A DNA stretch of 64,000 bases from Eubacterium limosum (GTDB lineage Bacteria; Bacillota; Clostridia; Eubacteriales; Eubacteriaceae), in assembly GCF_000807675.2 (NCBI RefSeq), contig NZ_CP019962.1, positions 1,488,001 through 1,552,000 on the forward strand, written 5' to 3'. Positions within the stretch are counted from its first letter, which is position 1. Every line of letters starts with the position of its first letter. The notes beneath the pieces were generated by a model. It had not been told where the DNA came from, did no database searches, and saw only the letters and a list, made by a program, of their open reading frames with translations. Positions 16,972 to 24,117 of the stretch are shown here, in pieces. The position numbers and the translations under genes were made by a program.

Positions 16972-17646
16972 ATGCTGGAATTTTTTATAAAGCCTGTAAC
17001 GGCTGACGGTGGTGTAAGCTATATGCCGACAGGTGCAGGATATGCGGTGCTTATCGGTCTGATGGCAATTGTGCTGGTCATTGCATCGCTTGTTGCCGGG
17101 AAAAACGAACACCGCCAGATCAGCACCAGGCATCTGACCTTTTGTGCCGCTGCCATTGCTCTGGCGGTGGTCACATCGAATATTAAGATTTTTCATTTGC
17201 CCACCGGCGGTTCTGTAACATTGTTCAGTATGCTTTTTATCACGCTGACAGGTTATTGGTACGGTCCCAAGACAGGGGTTCTGGCGGCAATCGCTTATGG
17301 CATTCTGCAGATGGTGATCGACCCTTATATTCTATATCCTCTGCAGGTGCTTGTCGATTATGTACTTGCCTTTGGTGCGCTTGGCCTGTCTGGCTTTTTC
17401 AGTCAGTCAAAGCACGGACTCATAAAGGGGTACCTGGCTGGAATCTGCGGCCGCTACGTATTTGCTGTGCTGTCCGGCTGGCTGTTTTTTGGCTCCATGG
17501 CCTGGGAAGGCTGGGGGGCACTGCCCTATTCAATGGTATATAATGCTGTCTATATTTTCTCGGAGGGCGCACTGACAATGATTTTGCTGGCGGTTCCATC
17601 GGTATCGAAGGGGCTGGCCCGTGTTCGCCGGATTGCGGATATTTAA
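16972..17646 (+). CDS. thiT: Thiamine ECF transporter S component ThiT
   Basis: An integral membrane substrate-binding subunit of an energy-coupling factor transporter, 224 aa with about six hydrophobic helices. The late segment GWGALPYSMVYNAVYIFSEG corresponds to the ThiT thiamine-binding region, which has conserved Trp, Tyr and Asn. MLFITLTGYWYGPKTG matches the family's first cytoplasmic loop. It would work with a shared EcfA/A'/T module; the one at 39.6-43.4 kb is a candidate but may be dedicated to cobalamin. It has its own promoter and GGAGG site. Thiamine would feed the TPP-dependent transketolase among other enzymes. Confidence 0.85.
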   Translation: MLEFFIKPVTADGGVSYMPTGAGYAVLIGLMAIVLVIASLVAGKNEHRQISTRHLTFCAAAIALAVVTSNIKIFHLPTGGSVTLFSMLFITLTGYWYGPKTGVLAAIAYGILQMVIDPYILYPLQVLVDYVLAFGALGLSGFFSQSKHGLIKGYLAGICGRYVFAVLSGWLFFGSMAWEGWGALPYSMVYNAVYIFSEGALTMILLAVPSVSKGLARVRRIADI

Positions 17647-17954
17647 TCCTTTGTATAAGATCAGTCTGCTTCCTGACCATCAGCATTACACTTAATGAGC
17701 GCGGAATGTGAGGGGATTTTACTGGGAAAACATCTCGGCAGTTGGTGCGGTAGTACAGGCGGTAGTATAGGCACTAGGACAGGCACTAGGACAGGCAGTA
17801 GGACAGGCAGTAGTGGGGGCGGTGGTGCGCCATTCATAAACAAGACTAAACAAGACGAAAAGAGACAAGAGTATGGATAAACTGGAGAATAAAAGGAAAA
17901 TGTTTTTTGCTGGAGTTGTTTAGTCTATTATATAAACAGAAGATAACTTTCAAA
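17647..17954. other. Non-coding stretch with the 12-bp repeat
   Basis: Apart from the tandem repeat at 17745-17816 I see no supported gene. A 61-codon open frame spans the repeat (17695-17880) and would encode a Gly/Thr/Arg-rich peptide, but it lacks a ribosome binding site. Confidence 0.5.
17745..17816 (+). repeat. Six imperfect 12-bp tandem repeats
   Basis: Units are in exact 12-base register: GTGCGGTAGTAC, AGGCGGTAGTAT, AGGCACTAGGAC twice, AGGCAGTAGGAC and AGGCAGTAGTGG. The unit is a multiple of three, so an overlapping frame would keep a four-residue periodicity. It looks like a slippage-prone minisatellite. Confidence 0.9.
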
Positions 17955-17987
17955 AAATAAAACACGCTTGCACGGCGTGTTTTATTT
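17955..17987. terminator. Bidirectional terminator between thiT and cbiN
   Basis: AAATAAAACACGC (17955-17967) and GCGTGTTTTATTT (17975-17987) form a 13-base perfect stem around a seven-base loop. A-rich and T-rich flanks let it terminate the minus-strand cbiMN unit and any plus-strand readthrough. Confidence 0.85.
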
Positions 17988-18015
17988 TTGTTTATTTATT
18001 TGTACAAAACAAGGT

Positions 18016-18336
18016 CTACAGCTCAGCCTCTTCCTTGCCGAGCTTTTTCCGTTCAACCAAACGGCCCATAAAGAAAGCCAGAATACCGACGCCGATACCA
18101 GTCTGGAGACAGAAGATCAAGGATTCCACTTCACCAGGAAGCTCACCGTTGATCATAGTTTCAAGCACAGGCGTAAACCAGGGCTCATATTCGCCGCCCT
18201 GAATCTCTTCGATCATTGTGCTGCCTGCGTCGTCAGAACCGCCGAATTCAGCGCCCTGGAGGGCAAATAGAGGTACGACAACCAGTAAAGCGACAATTAC
18301 GAGAAGAACAATCACTAATTTTTTGTTTTTACTCAT
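18016..18336 (-). CDS. cbiN: Cobalt ECF transporter small subunit CbiN
   Basis: A 106-aa protein with two hydrophobic helices (residues about 5-25 and 78-95) joined by an extracytoplasmic loop, the standard CbiN layout. GAEFGGSDDAG and GEYEPWFTPVLE match the family. With CbiM it forms the cobalt-selective unit of the CbiMNQO ECF transporter. It begins immediately after the cbiM stop. No cbiQ or cbiO follows; the strand ends in a terminator, so the energising components must come from elsewhere. Confidence 0.93.
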   Translation of the reverse strand: MSKNKKLVIVLLVIVALLVVVPLFALQGAEFGGSDDAGSTMIEEIQGGEYEPWFTPVLETMINGELPGEVESLIFCLQTGIGVGILAFFMGRLVERKKLGKEEAEL

Positions 18337-18337
18337 T

Positions 18338-19090
18338 TTACACTTCCTCCGATGCTAAAAAACCAATGGACTTGAGTTCCGGGCTTGCATACGTTTCTAA
18401 AGCGATAACGATAATAACCGTTAAAATCCCTTCAATAATAGCAAGCGGCAGCTGGGTCGGTGCAAAAACCCCCAGGAATTTTACCGCAGAAGCGGCTACA
18501 CCACCCTGTTCAGACGGGTAAGCCATCGCCAGCTGAATACTGGTAATACAATAAGTGAACAGATCCCCCAGTGCAGCGGCCAGAAAAACGCCAACCTTAC
18601 GGTTAACCTTCATTTTCTGGCAGAGCTTGTAGATACCAAAAGAGACAAAGGGACCGGCAATTGCCATTGAAAAAGTGTTTGCGCCCAGCGTTGTCAATCC
18701 GCCGTGGGCCAGCAGAATGGCCTGAAATAATAAAACGATAATGCCAAGAATACTGACAGCGCTCGGTCCAAACAAGATGGCGCCAAGGCCTGTACCTGTC
18801 ATGTGGGAGCAGCTGCCTGTTACAGATGGGATCTTCAGTGATGAAATAACAAAAATAAAAGCGCCTGCCATGGCCAATAACGTAATGGATCTTCTGTTGC
18901 CGGTCAGGGTTTTTTTGATCGAGAAAAAACCAGCAGCTAAAAATGGAATACAGATAACACCCCATGCAATACAGTACCCCACAGGAAGGTAGCCCTCCAT
19001 AATGTGCATTGCGTTTGCGGCGGGTACAATCCCGAATACAAGCGCCCACGCGCCAAGCAGTGTGACAATCCTTCTTTGATTCTTTGTCAT
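18338..19090 (-). CDS. cbiM: Cobalt ECF transporter substrate-binding subunit CbiM
   Basis: A 250-aa cobalt-binding membrane subunit. The N-terminal hydrophobic leader ends in [11 protein letters not shown]; in CbiM the His after the processed N-terminus is a direct cobalt ligand, so leader cleavage is expected. [12 protein letters not shown] near residue 93 and [12 protein letters not shown] near 146 are family segments. A GAGGAGG site precedes the ATG. It is controlled by the cobalamin riboswitch and terminator immediately upstream, fitting repression of cobalt uptake when cobalamin is plentiful. Confidence 0.94.
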   Translation of the reverse strand: MTKNQRRIVTLLGAWALVFGIVPAANAMHIMEGYLPVGYCIAWGVICIPFLAAGFFSIKKTLTGNRRSITLLAMAGAFIFVISSLKIPSVTGSCSHMTGTGLGAILFGPSAVSILGIIVLLFQAILLAHGGLTTLGANTFSMAIAGPFVSFGIYKLCQKMKVNRKVGVFLAAALGDLFTYCITSIQLAMAYPSEQGGVAASAVKFLGVFAPTQLPLAIIEGILTVIIVIALETYASPELKSIGFLASEEV

Positions 19091-19152
19091 TTTTACCTCC
19101 TCGAAAAATGAATTTTACCGGGCTACGATTCAAGCAGGCTGCGCAGCAGCAC

Positions 19153-19183
19153 GAAAAAACCGCTTATCGGGCAGATAAGCGGT
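19153..19183 (-). terminator. Riboswitch-controlled terminator upstream of cbiM
   Basis: On the minus strand ACCGCTTATC (19183-19174 complement), a five-base loop and GATAAGCGGT are followed by TTTTTT. The stem is 10 bases and perfect. Its position between the cobalamin aptamer and cbiM makes it the expression platform for transcription termination. Confidence 0.85.
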
Positions 19184-19261
19184 GAAAGTACGAAATAATG
19201 AATCCTGAAACCTTTTAATTTCGTCCAGACACTCAGCTATCTCCTCGTAACCAAATGTAAT

Positions 19262-19400
19262 ACAGTTTTAATGATCAGCATCCTGACTCGACTTGCGTCT
19301 CACAGTGGCGGGACCGTTTGGGATTTACACCCAATTATGCTTTAACCATCGCTTATGATGGAAACCATTAAAGTGTGCCGGAGAACCGACTACGCTTTTA
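19262..19400 (-). promoter_or_regulatory. Cobalamin riboswitch (cbiMN)
   Basis: Read on the minus strand, the conserved cobalamin aptamer elements appear in order: GTGTAAATCCCA, then GGTCCCGCCACTGTGAGACG, then the B12 box region GAGTCAGGATGCTGATC (19288-19279 contains AGTCAGGATG). It precedes cbiM, a classic target of the class. Confidence 0.95.
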
Positions 19401-19428
19401 ATTATAACACCTTATGTCATAATGTCAA
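19401..19428 (-). promoter_or_regulatory. Promoter of the cbiMN riboswitch transcript
   Basis: On the minus strand TTGACA (19428-19423), a 16-base spacer and TATAAT (19406-19401) lie just upstream of the aptamer. Confidence 0.75.
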
Positions 19429-19555
19429 TGGATAAAGTTGAATTTTTTTAAAAAAGAATAGATTAAGCTATACACATACCCCCTATATGTATTTTTGTGT
19501 TTGGATTAAAAGTATAAGAGAAAAATATGAATATCCTTAAAATATTTTCGTTTAT

Positions 19556-19801
19556 TTGAAAAAATCGTAAAAACAGACTACAATAGGTTCTGATGTTGGG
19601 TTTTATAGCTCTTTAAATATAATTAGTGCATTAGAATAAGCTCGATTATTAAAATGACGATTTAAAAGACGAAAGCGCTTTGTTGAAACTACGGCATATC
19701 GGCCGTGCGAATATTGTAAAAGCTTATATAAGTCCGGCTGCCGTTAAAATAAAAGCGGTGTACTGGAAAGCCTGATAAAAGATGTGATTTTGGAGAGAAT
19801 A
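19556..19801 (+). promoter_or_regulatory. Promoter and long leader of the first LRR gene
   Basis: TTGAAA at 19556-19561 and TACAAT at 19579-19584 are separated by 17 bases and would give a leader of about 210 bases before the LRR start. The leader contains an ACGGC/GCCGT closing stem with an internal GCCG/CGGC pair around 19690-19745. It has no cobalamin aptamer signature. The preceding 19429-19555 stretch is AT-rich with nothing recognised. Confidence 0.45.
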
Positions 19802-20626
19802 ATGAGTGAGCGTACAAAACGAATCGAGACTTTTTCAAAAAAAGATCTGACAAAGACAAACATAAAACGCGTCAATATCCCGGAGGGCTTTGAACGGATC
19901 AGCGTTAATACCTTTAAAAATCTGACGAAGCTGAAGGAAGTCAGAATAGCGGAATCGGTTAAGGAAATATGCGGCCATGCCTTTGAGGGATGCACAATGC
20001 TTTCAGCCATCAGTCTGCCCTCAGGACTTAAACTGCTGGGGGAAGCCGCCTTTATGGAGTGCAGAAGGATACAAACGCTCGAGATTCCCGAGGGCATACA
20101 CGCCATAAAAGACCGCACCTTTAAATTCTGCCGGGGGCTGGAACATATAACACTGCCAAAACAGCTTATACAAATTGGGGAAAATGCCTTTTACAATTGC
20201 GATAAGCTGGCATATATCGAGCTTCCGGACGCCGTCGAAAAGCTGCCCTTCAGAACCTTTTACATGTGCAAAAGCCTGGAATCCATCCGGTTTTCGCAAA
20301 ATTTGAAATATATCGGCAAGGAAGCCTTTGTAAACTGCAGTTTCCAGCAGCTGGAGCTGCCGGAGAGTCTGGAGATTATTGATGAATCCGGCTTTTTGAA
20401 ATGTAAGAAGCTCACAGCGCTAAAGCTGCCAGAAAGTGTAAAAATCATTGGAAAATGGGCGTTTCATGGATGCCCTAATTTAAAAACAGTTGAAATAAGA
20501 CACGACCCCGATGAAGTGGGCGAGTGGCTCTTTAACCGAAATGATGTAACCGTACATTGTTTTGAGGGCTCCAAGATCGACCGTTATTGTAAGCTATACG
20601 ATTATAAAGTCCGCTATATCCAGTAA
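19802..20626 (+). CDS. Leucine-rich-repeat (LRR_5/BspA-type) protein without signal peptide, copy 1
   Basis: A 274-aa protein made almost entirely of BspA/Treponema-type LRR_5 repeats of about 23 residues, each with the core IGxxAFxxCxxLxxIxLPxxL. Such repeats form curved solenoids for protein binding. Most BspA-like proteins are secreted, but this one starts MSERTKRIETF and has no signal peptide or membrane helix, so it is probably cytoplasmic. The ATG at 19802 has GGAG seven bases upstream, better than the in-frame ATG at 19784. It is clearly paralogous to the gene at 44408, with a shared C-terminus (KWAFHGCP, EWLFNR). Partner unknown. Confidence 0.85.
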   Translation: MSERTKRIETFSKKDLTKTNIKRVNIPEGFERISVNTFKNLTKLKEVRIAESVKEICGHAFEGCTMLSAISLPSGLKLLGEAAFMECRRIQTLEIPEGIHAIKDRTFKFCRGLEHITLPKQLIQIGENAFYNCDKLAYIELPDAVEKLPFRTFYMCKSLESIRFSQNLKYIGKEAFVNCSFQQLELPESLEIIDESGFLKCKKLTALKLPESVKIIGKWAFHGCPNLKTVEIRHDPDEVGEWLFNRNDVTVHCFEGSKIDRYCKLYDYKVRYIQ

Positions 20627-20642
20627 AAATCCTCTGTGATTC

Positions 20643-20671
20643 TTGACAAAAGCCGTTAAAAAAGCTATGAT
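20643..20671 (+). promoter_or_regulatory. Promoter of the TetR riboswitch transcript
   Basis: TTGACA at 20643-20648 and TATGAT at 20666-20671 with a 17-base spacer, immediately upstream of the second cobalamin aptamer. Confidence 0.75.
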
Positions 20672-20692
20672 GAAAACAATTAAATATCTGAT

Positions 20693-20852
20693 TTTATCCT
20701 GTGTAATGGGAAAAGGGTGAGAACCCCTTGCTGTAATCGCAGCTGTAATACAAAAAGCCTGTCCAATAACCACTGCCAGTATGGCGGGAAGGGGACAAGG
20801 ATGATATTGTAAAGCCAGAAGACCAGCGCAGAGATACGTTTTTAAAGCTCCG
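20693..20852 (+). promoter_or_regulatory. Cobalamin riboswitch upstream of the TetR gene
   Basis: A compact cobalamin-family aptamer: AATGGGAAAAGGGTGAGAAC at 20705-20724, CTGTAAT segments, CCACTGCCAGTATGGCGGGA at about 20770-20789, and the terminal AAGCCAGAAGACC (20812-20824), which matches the class's GCCAGGAGACC end. Spacing is shorter than in the cbiMN copy. Promoter and terminator are in the right places. Confidence 0.85.
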
Positions 20853-20905
20853 ATTTAGAGTGATAAGACAATTCTGACGCCTTCTTTTTTTCAGGCCGCA
20901 GTTTT

Positions 20906-20933
20906 CCTTCTCTGAATCAGAGGAGGTTTTTTT
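20906..20933 (+). terminator. Riboswitch terminator overlapping a decoy ribosome binding site
   Basis: CCTTCTCTG (20906-20914) pairs with CAGAGGAGG (20918-20926) through nine pairs with one G-U, and T7 follows (20927-20933). The right arm contains AGGAGG, which sits in front of a TTG. Because that site is inside the terminator I place the real start at 20965. Confidence 0.75.
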
Positions 20934-20964
20934 GGTTGCTAAGCAGGAAAAAGGAGTAAATGCC

Positions 20965-21651
20965 ATGGAGTTAAAACTCGAGATGGAAGTACCGGAAATA
21001 AAAAAAGAACGGACAAAAAAAGGAATACAAACTCAGAGAAATATTCTATTGCAGGCAAAGGAGCTATTTTATGCCCGCGGTTATAATAATACGGGAATGG
21101 TGGATATTGCCAGAAACGCACAGGTTGGCCTTGGAACCCTTACCTATTATTTCAACAGAAAAGAAGACATTGTTGATGAGATCATCAATACCTACTTTAT
21201 GCAGCTCTATGATTTTGTAGGAGAAAATTCAGAAAAGGCAAAACTGCAGTATGTTAAGTACTGTACCGCGGTGATTCTTTTTTATACCGGTATTGTGGAG
21301 GACCCCCATGTGATGAAGTTCTACTATGAGATCACGCGGCGGGACTGTAATAAAACAAAGCGTATGATGGTCTTAAAGCTGTTCAGCCGTTCTGTTCTGG
21401 AGTATTTTAATAAAAGCTATACCGAGGAAGATATGGAAGCCTGCACGCTGGCTTTTTACGGCGCCCAGAAAGAGATCTTTATCCGTTACTATGAGCGAGA
21501 GCTGCCGTTTAAGTCCAAAAAACTCGTGAAATCAATCGTCTACCATATGTTCCGGCTCCTTGATATCAGCAGTGATACTTTAAAAAATACCATGAAGGAC
21601 GGTTTTGTTTTTCTTGATGCGTACAGGGACAGGCTGCCGCAGATTTTATAA
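20965..21651 (+). CDS. TetR-family transcriptional regulator under a cobalamin riboswitch
   Basis: A 228-aa TetR/AcrR-type regulator. The helix-turn-helix is at residues about 20-65, with MVDIARNAQVGLGTLTYYFN as the recognition part. The C-terminal ligand and dimer domain is helical and unassigned. The ATG at 20965 has AAGGAG eight bases upstream and lies beyond the terminator; a TTG at 20932 is the alternative. It is rare for a TetR gene to be directly under a cobalamin riboswitch. I infer that it relays corrinoid status to neighbouring surface genes, but no operator was identified. Confidence 0.88.
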   Translation: MELKLEMEVPEIKKERTKKGIQTQRNILLQAKELFYARGYNNTGMVDIARNAQVGLGTLTYYFNRKEDIVDEIINTYFMQLYDFVGENSEKAKLQYVKYCTAVILFYTGIVEDPHVMKFYYEITRRDCNKTKRMMVLKLFSRSVLEYFNKSYTEEDMEACTLAFYGAQKEIFIRYYERELPFKSKKLVKSIVYHMFRLLDISSDTLKNTMKDGFVFLDAYRDRLPQIL

Positions 21652-21947
21652 GATAAGTCTAAAATAATAATAGCCTTTTGATGATAAATCAAACCCTTCA
21701 GCGGATAACTTTAAAAAATAAAAAACGCTGAAAAAGCCCTTGAAATGGTACTTTTAGCAACTGTATTTAAAAAAACTCAAAAATAGAGGTTGCAAAAAAT
21801 AAATTATAATGCTAGAATAAGCATTGTAAACGAGATGACAACAAATTGTATCAATTGTAGCTATTCTTTAAAGAACGACTCGTTTGTGAAATTTAATAAT
21901 AACTGTAATGAATTGCCGCATGATAATCATTCTGGTTATCTGCAGCT
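21652..21947 (+). other. AT-rich intergenic stretch before the third riboswitch
   Basis: No gene is supported. It includes a TTCAGCG/CGCTGAA inverted repeat (about 21697-21736) with a long A/T loop and a TATAAT at 21805-21810 without a well-placed -35 box. The promoter of the third riboswitch must lie here but I cannot fix it. Confidence 0.4.
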
Positions 21948-22080
21948 AGGGTGTTTTTGAGAGTTTATCAAGATGCCTGAGGGAAGTAGGTGTGAATCCT
22001 AGTACAGAGCCGCTATCGTGATGCTTGCCGGAAACCACTGGTAAAGACGAGTCGGAAACCTGTTTGTTACAGTCTTGATG
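21948..22080 (+). promoter_or_regulatory. Third cobalamin riboswitch, upstream of the CpXC gene
   Basis: Aptamer elements are in order: GGGAAGTAGGTGTGAATCCT at 21981-22000, GTACAGAGCCGCTATCGTGA directly after, ACCACTGG at about 22034, and GAGTCGGAAACCTG near 22050-22063. This order and wording match the cobalamin class. It precedes a long-loop terminator and a CpXC gene about 215 bases downstream. Confidence 0.88.
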
Positions 22081-22139
22081 CAACTAATCCTCGTCACTAG
22101 GGTTATTCATCGAAAATATAGACGCTCTACGGCTATTCT

Positions 22140-22254
22140 GGGGCTTCTATCACAGATATTCATAATCAAAGTTATTGTACAGATCAAAACAGCGATTGTT
22201 TTGATGGTGTATGGTTTTATTTGAGTTGAATTTCTATGATAGGAGCCCCTTTTT
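22140..22254 (+). terminator. Long-loop terminator after the third riboswitch
   Basis: GGGGCTTCTATC (22140-22151) pairs with GATAGGAGCCCC (22238-22249) over 12 bases with one G-U, followed by T5. The 86-base interior carries a perfect nested hairpin, ATCAAAACA/TGTTTTGAT. It is the probable expression platform between aptamer and CpXC gene. Confidence 0.65.
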
Positions 22255-22295
22255 GTATACAAAATTTTGAGAAGGAACAGAGAGGAGGCCGTATC

Positions 22296-22937
22296 ATGGC
22301 CAAAACAAAAACCATTACCATCGAGTGTCCAAAGTGCCGCGAAGCCTTTGAGATTAAAGGATATGATACCATAAACGCCAGTCTGGATGAGGCGCTGAAG
22401 GCAAAGCTCATCAAAACAGAGCTGTTTAAGCACACCTGTCCAGAGTGCGGTGAAACTTTTTCAAAGCCCTACTCGTTAAAATATCAGGACATGGAAAAAG
22501 AATACATGGTGATTCTGGATATGGGCGACATTGATACAGCGGCGATGGCGGGGGAGGTTTTGGAGATGTTTCCAAATTACCGGATCCGCATTGTGAAGGA
22601 TGTGATGGACCTTCTGGAAAAAATTCATATTTTTGAGTCCAACCTGAATGATAAGATCATCACCTATCTGGATCATAAAATATACGAGGACGTATCCGCA
22701 AAGCTGAAGGCTGAAAACTCTCCCATCGCCATTGATAAGGTGCTGTTTGGAAGCTTTGAGTTTCAGAAGAAAAAAGTGGTGTTCGGGGCGCTCAACAACG
22801 CCGGGAAGCAGATTTTTATCGATACCCCCTTTGCTGACTACAAAGCCCTGGCCAATTCGCCGAGGCTGGCCCCCTGTTTTAAGGAAAAGGAAGGCGAGTA
22901 CGCGATTGATAAAACCTGGGCGGAAGCGCTGGCGTAG
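22296..22937 (+). CDS. CpXC-domain protein
   Basis: A 213-aa protein whose first 70 residues carry two CxxC pairs, IECPKCREAF and HTCPECGETF, separated by the segment YDTINASLDEALKAKLI; this is the CpXC domain arrangement, probably a zinc ribbon. The rest is a mixed alpha/beta region of unknown function. It has no signal peptide. The ATG at 22296 has GGAGG upstream; an upstream in-frame ATG at 22236 falls inside the terminator stem. Sitting behind a cobalamin riboswitch it is probably corrinoid-regulated, but its role is not known. Confidence 0.82.
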   Translation: MAKTKTITIECPKCREAFEIKGYDTINASLDEALKAKLIKTELFKHTCPECGETFSKPYSLKYQDMEKEYMVILDMGDIDTAAMAGEVLEMFPNYRIRIVKDVMDLLEKIHIFESNLNDKIITYLDHKIYEDVSAKLKAENSPIAIDKVLFGSFEFQKKKVVFGALNNAGKQIFIDTPFADYKALANSPRLAPCFKEKEGEYAIDKTWAEALA

Positions 22938-23068
22938 CAGGGATTACAATGCTTGTTCCAGAGTGGAGCACAGCAGAAAATAGAGAGAGCAATATTTTTT
23001 AAATATTATGTTGTGAAAATGGGAAAGGAGTGAGCTTTATCGAAGAAGGTAAAAGTGTGAAGGAGGCG

Positions 23069-23209
23069 CCTGCCCGCCGTTAAAAGGGCAGGAAAAAGGA
23101 CCGATGGAAGGCCTAATTTCCAAACGGTCCCATGAAGTCTGATATTTCCTATAGACTTCATAATTATATCTCATTTACGGCCCTTGGGCAATCCCTTTAA
23201 GGAAAGCCC
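23069..23209 (+). promoter_or_regulatory. Structured leader of the DUF4430 gene, class unknown
   Basis: Consecutive hairpins are visible: CCTGCCC/GGGCAGG (23069-23075/23086-23092), GGACCG/CGGTCC (23098-23103/23125-23130) with an inner TGGAA/TTCCA, and ATGAAGTCT/AGACTTCAT (23132-23140/23153-23161). A weaker GGGC/GCCC pair follows at 23186-23209. The cobalamin CCACTG and B12-box segments are absent. It ends about 40 bases before a strong AAAGGAG. Confidence 0.55.
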
Positions 23210-23250
23210 GGTTCAAAAACAAAAAATAAATTTTAAAGGAGATTTTAATT

Positions 23251-24030
23251 ATGGCATTCGCAAAATCAGCAAAAAGAGGTTTAGCACTTTTAGGTTCAGC
23301 AGCAATGATGGTAGGATTCGCAGCTCCGACATTCGCAGCGCCGGCACAGACTGCAGACGCTTCAACAAACGTTTATTATGTGCAGGTGGACGCTAATCTA
23401 TTAAATCAGATTAAAGGAATAGCTGGACAAAATATTCTTTATGGTCCGACAAAAGTTACCGCAGCAGACGTACAGACAGTAACTGGTAAAGCTCCACAAA
23501 CACAGACAGTTCTGGATGTTTTGAAAACTGCTTGTGGCGCAAATAATGTTATTTCCGGTAGCTGGGGTGCTTCCGGCAGCTTTTTAACAGGTTTTAATAA
23601 AACGGGTTTAAACAAACCTGCCTCAATTACACAGGCCGAATATATGGCTAAGGGACATGGCGCAACAGATGTTATGTTTGATTATAATGTCAATGATGGT
23701 GCAGCGGGCTCTTTATCCACTGCTGAATATGCTGGTACTGCTGGCTGGATGTTCTCTGTAAACAACGCTTCTGCCCCTTCTGTTTCACCTTATTATTACT
23801 CAGTAGACGATTTAGTCTCTGATACCAGCAAAGGTTACGGTGATCTGGCGGTTATCCGTTTTGAATATTCTTTAAGCGGCGGGGCAGACATTGGCTTAAC
23901 AGACAGCTGGGTTCCTAAATCGGTTAACGATGATGGTTCTTACAATTGGAACGATACCCTGCAGATTGTCAAGGAAAGTGGTCGTGTGGATATGACACAG
24001 TCAATCCGAGACGCGGCAAACGCACAATAA
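23251..24030 (+). CDS. Secreted DUF4430-domain protein
   Basis: A 259-aa exported protein. The signal peptide covers residues 1-29 (lysine-rich start, hydrophobic core, ending in PTFAAP). The rest reads as a DUF4430 domain, with an upstream segment on setting up VLDVLKTACG, a central GWMFSVNN and a terminal GDLAVIRFEYSL strand. DUF4430 resembles the C-terminal beta domain of intrinsic factor and transcobalamin, so corrinoid or a related ligand binding is plausible. There is no anchor, so it may be soluble or held by partners. A strong AAAGGAG and a structured leader suggest high, regulated expression. Confidence 0.8.
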   Translation: MAFAKSAKRGLALLGSAAMMVGFAAPTFAAPAQTADASTNVYYVQVDANLLNQIKGIAGQNILYGPTKVTAADVQTVTGKAPQTQTVLDVLKTACGANNVISGSWGASGSFLTGFNKTGLNKPASITQAEYMAKGHGATDVMFDYNVNDGAAGSLSTAEYAGTAGWMFSVNNASAPSVSPYYYSVDDLVSDTSKGYGDLAVIRFEYSLSGGADIGLTDSWVPKSVNDDGSYNWNDTLQIVKESGRVDMTQSIRDAANAQ

Positions 24031-24117
24031 GAACAATAAATAGACTAAGAAATAAGGAGAGACGCCTCTCCTTATTTCCTGTTTGCTTTTTTAAAGCCAG
24101 TAGGACGGAGGAAAGAG

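Noticed and set aside
17745-17816. CRISPR array
   Set aside because: Units of 12 bases are contiguous with no spacers.
17695-17880. 61-codon Gly/Thr/Arg-rich gene
   Set aside because: No ribosome binding site, composition is simply the 12-bp repeat translated, and it sits between terminators.
20932-20964. TTG start for the TetR protein
   Set aside because: Its AGGAGG is inside the terminator stem and the TTG overlaps the T-tract; the ATG at 20965 has its own site.
23040-23250. Fourth cobalamin riboswitch before the DUF4430 gene
   Set aside because: The CCACTG segment and B12 box are missing; only generic hairpins are present.
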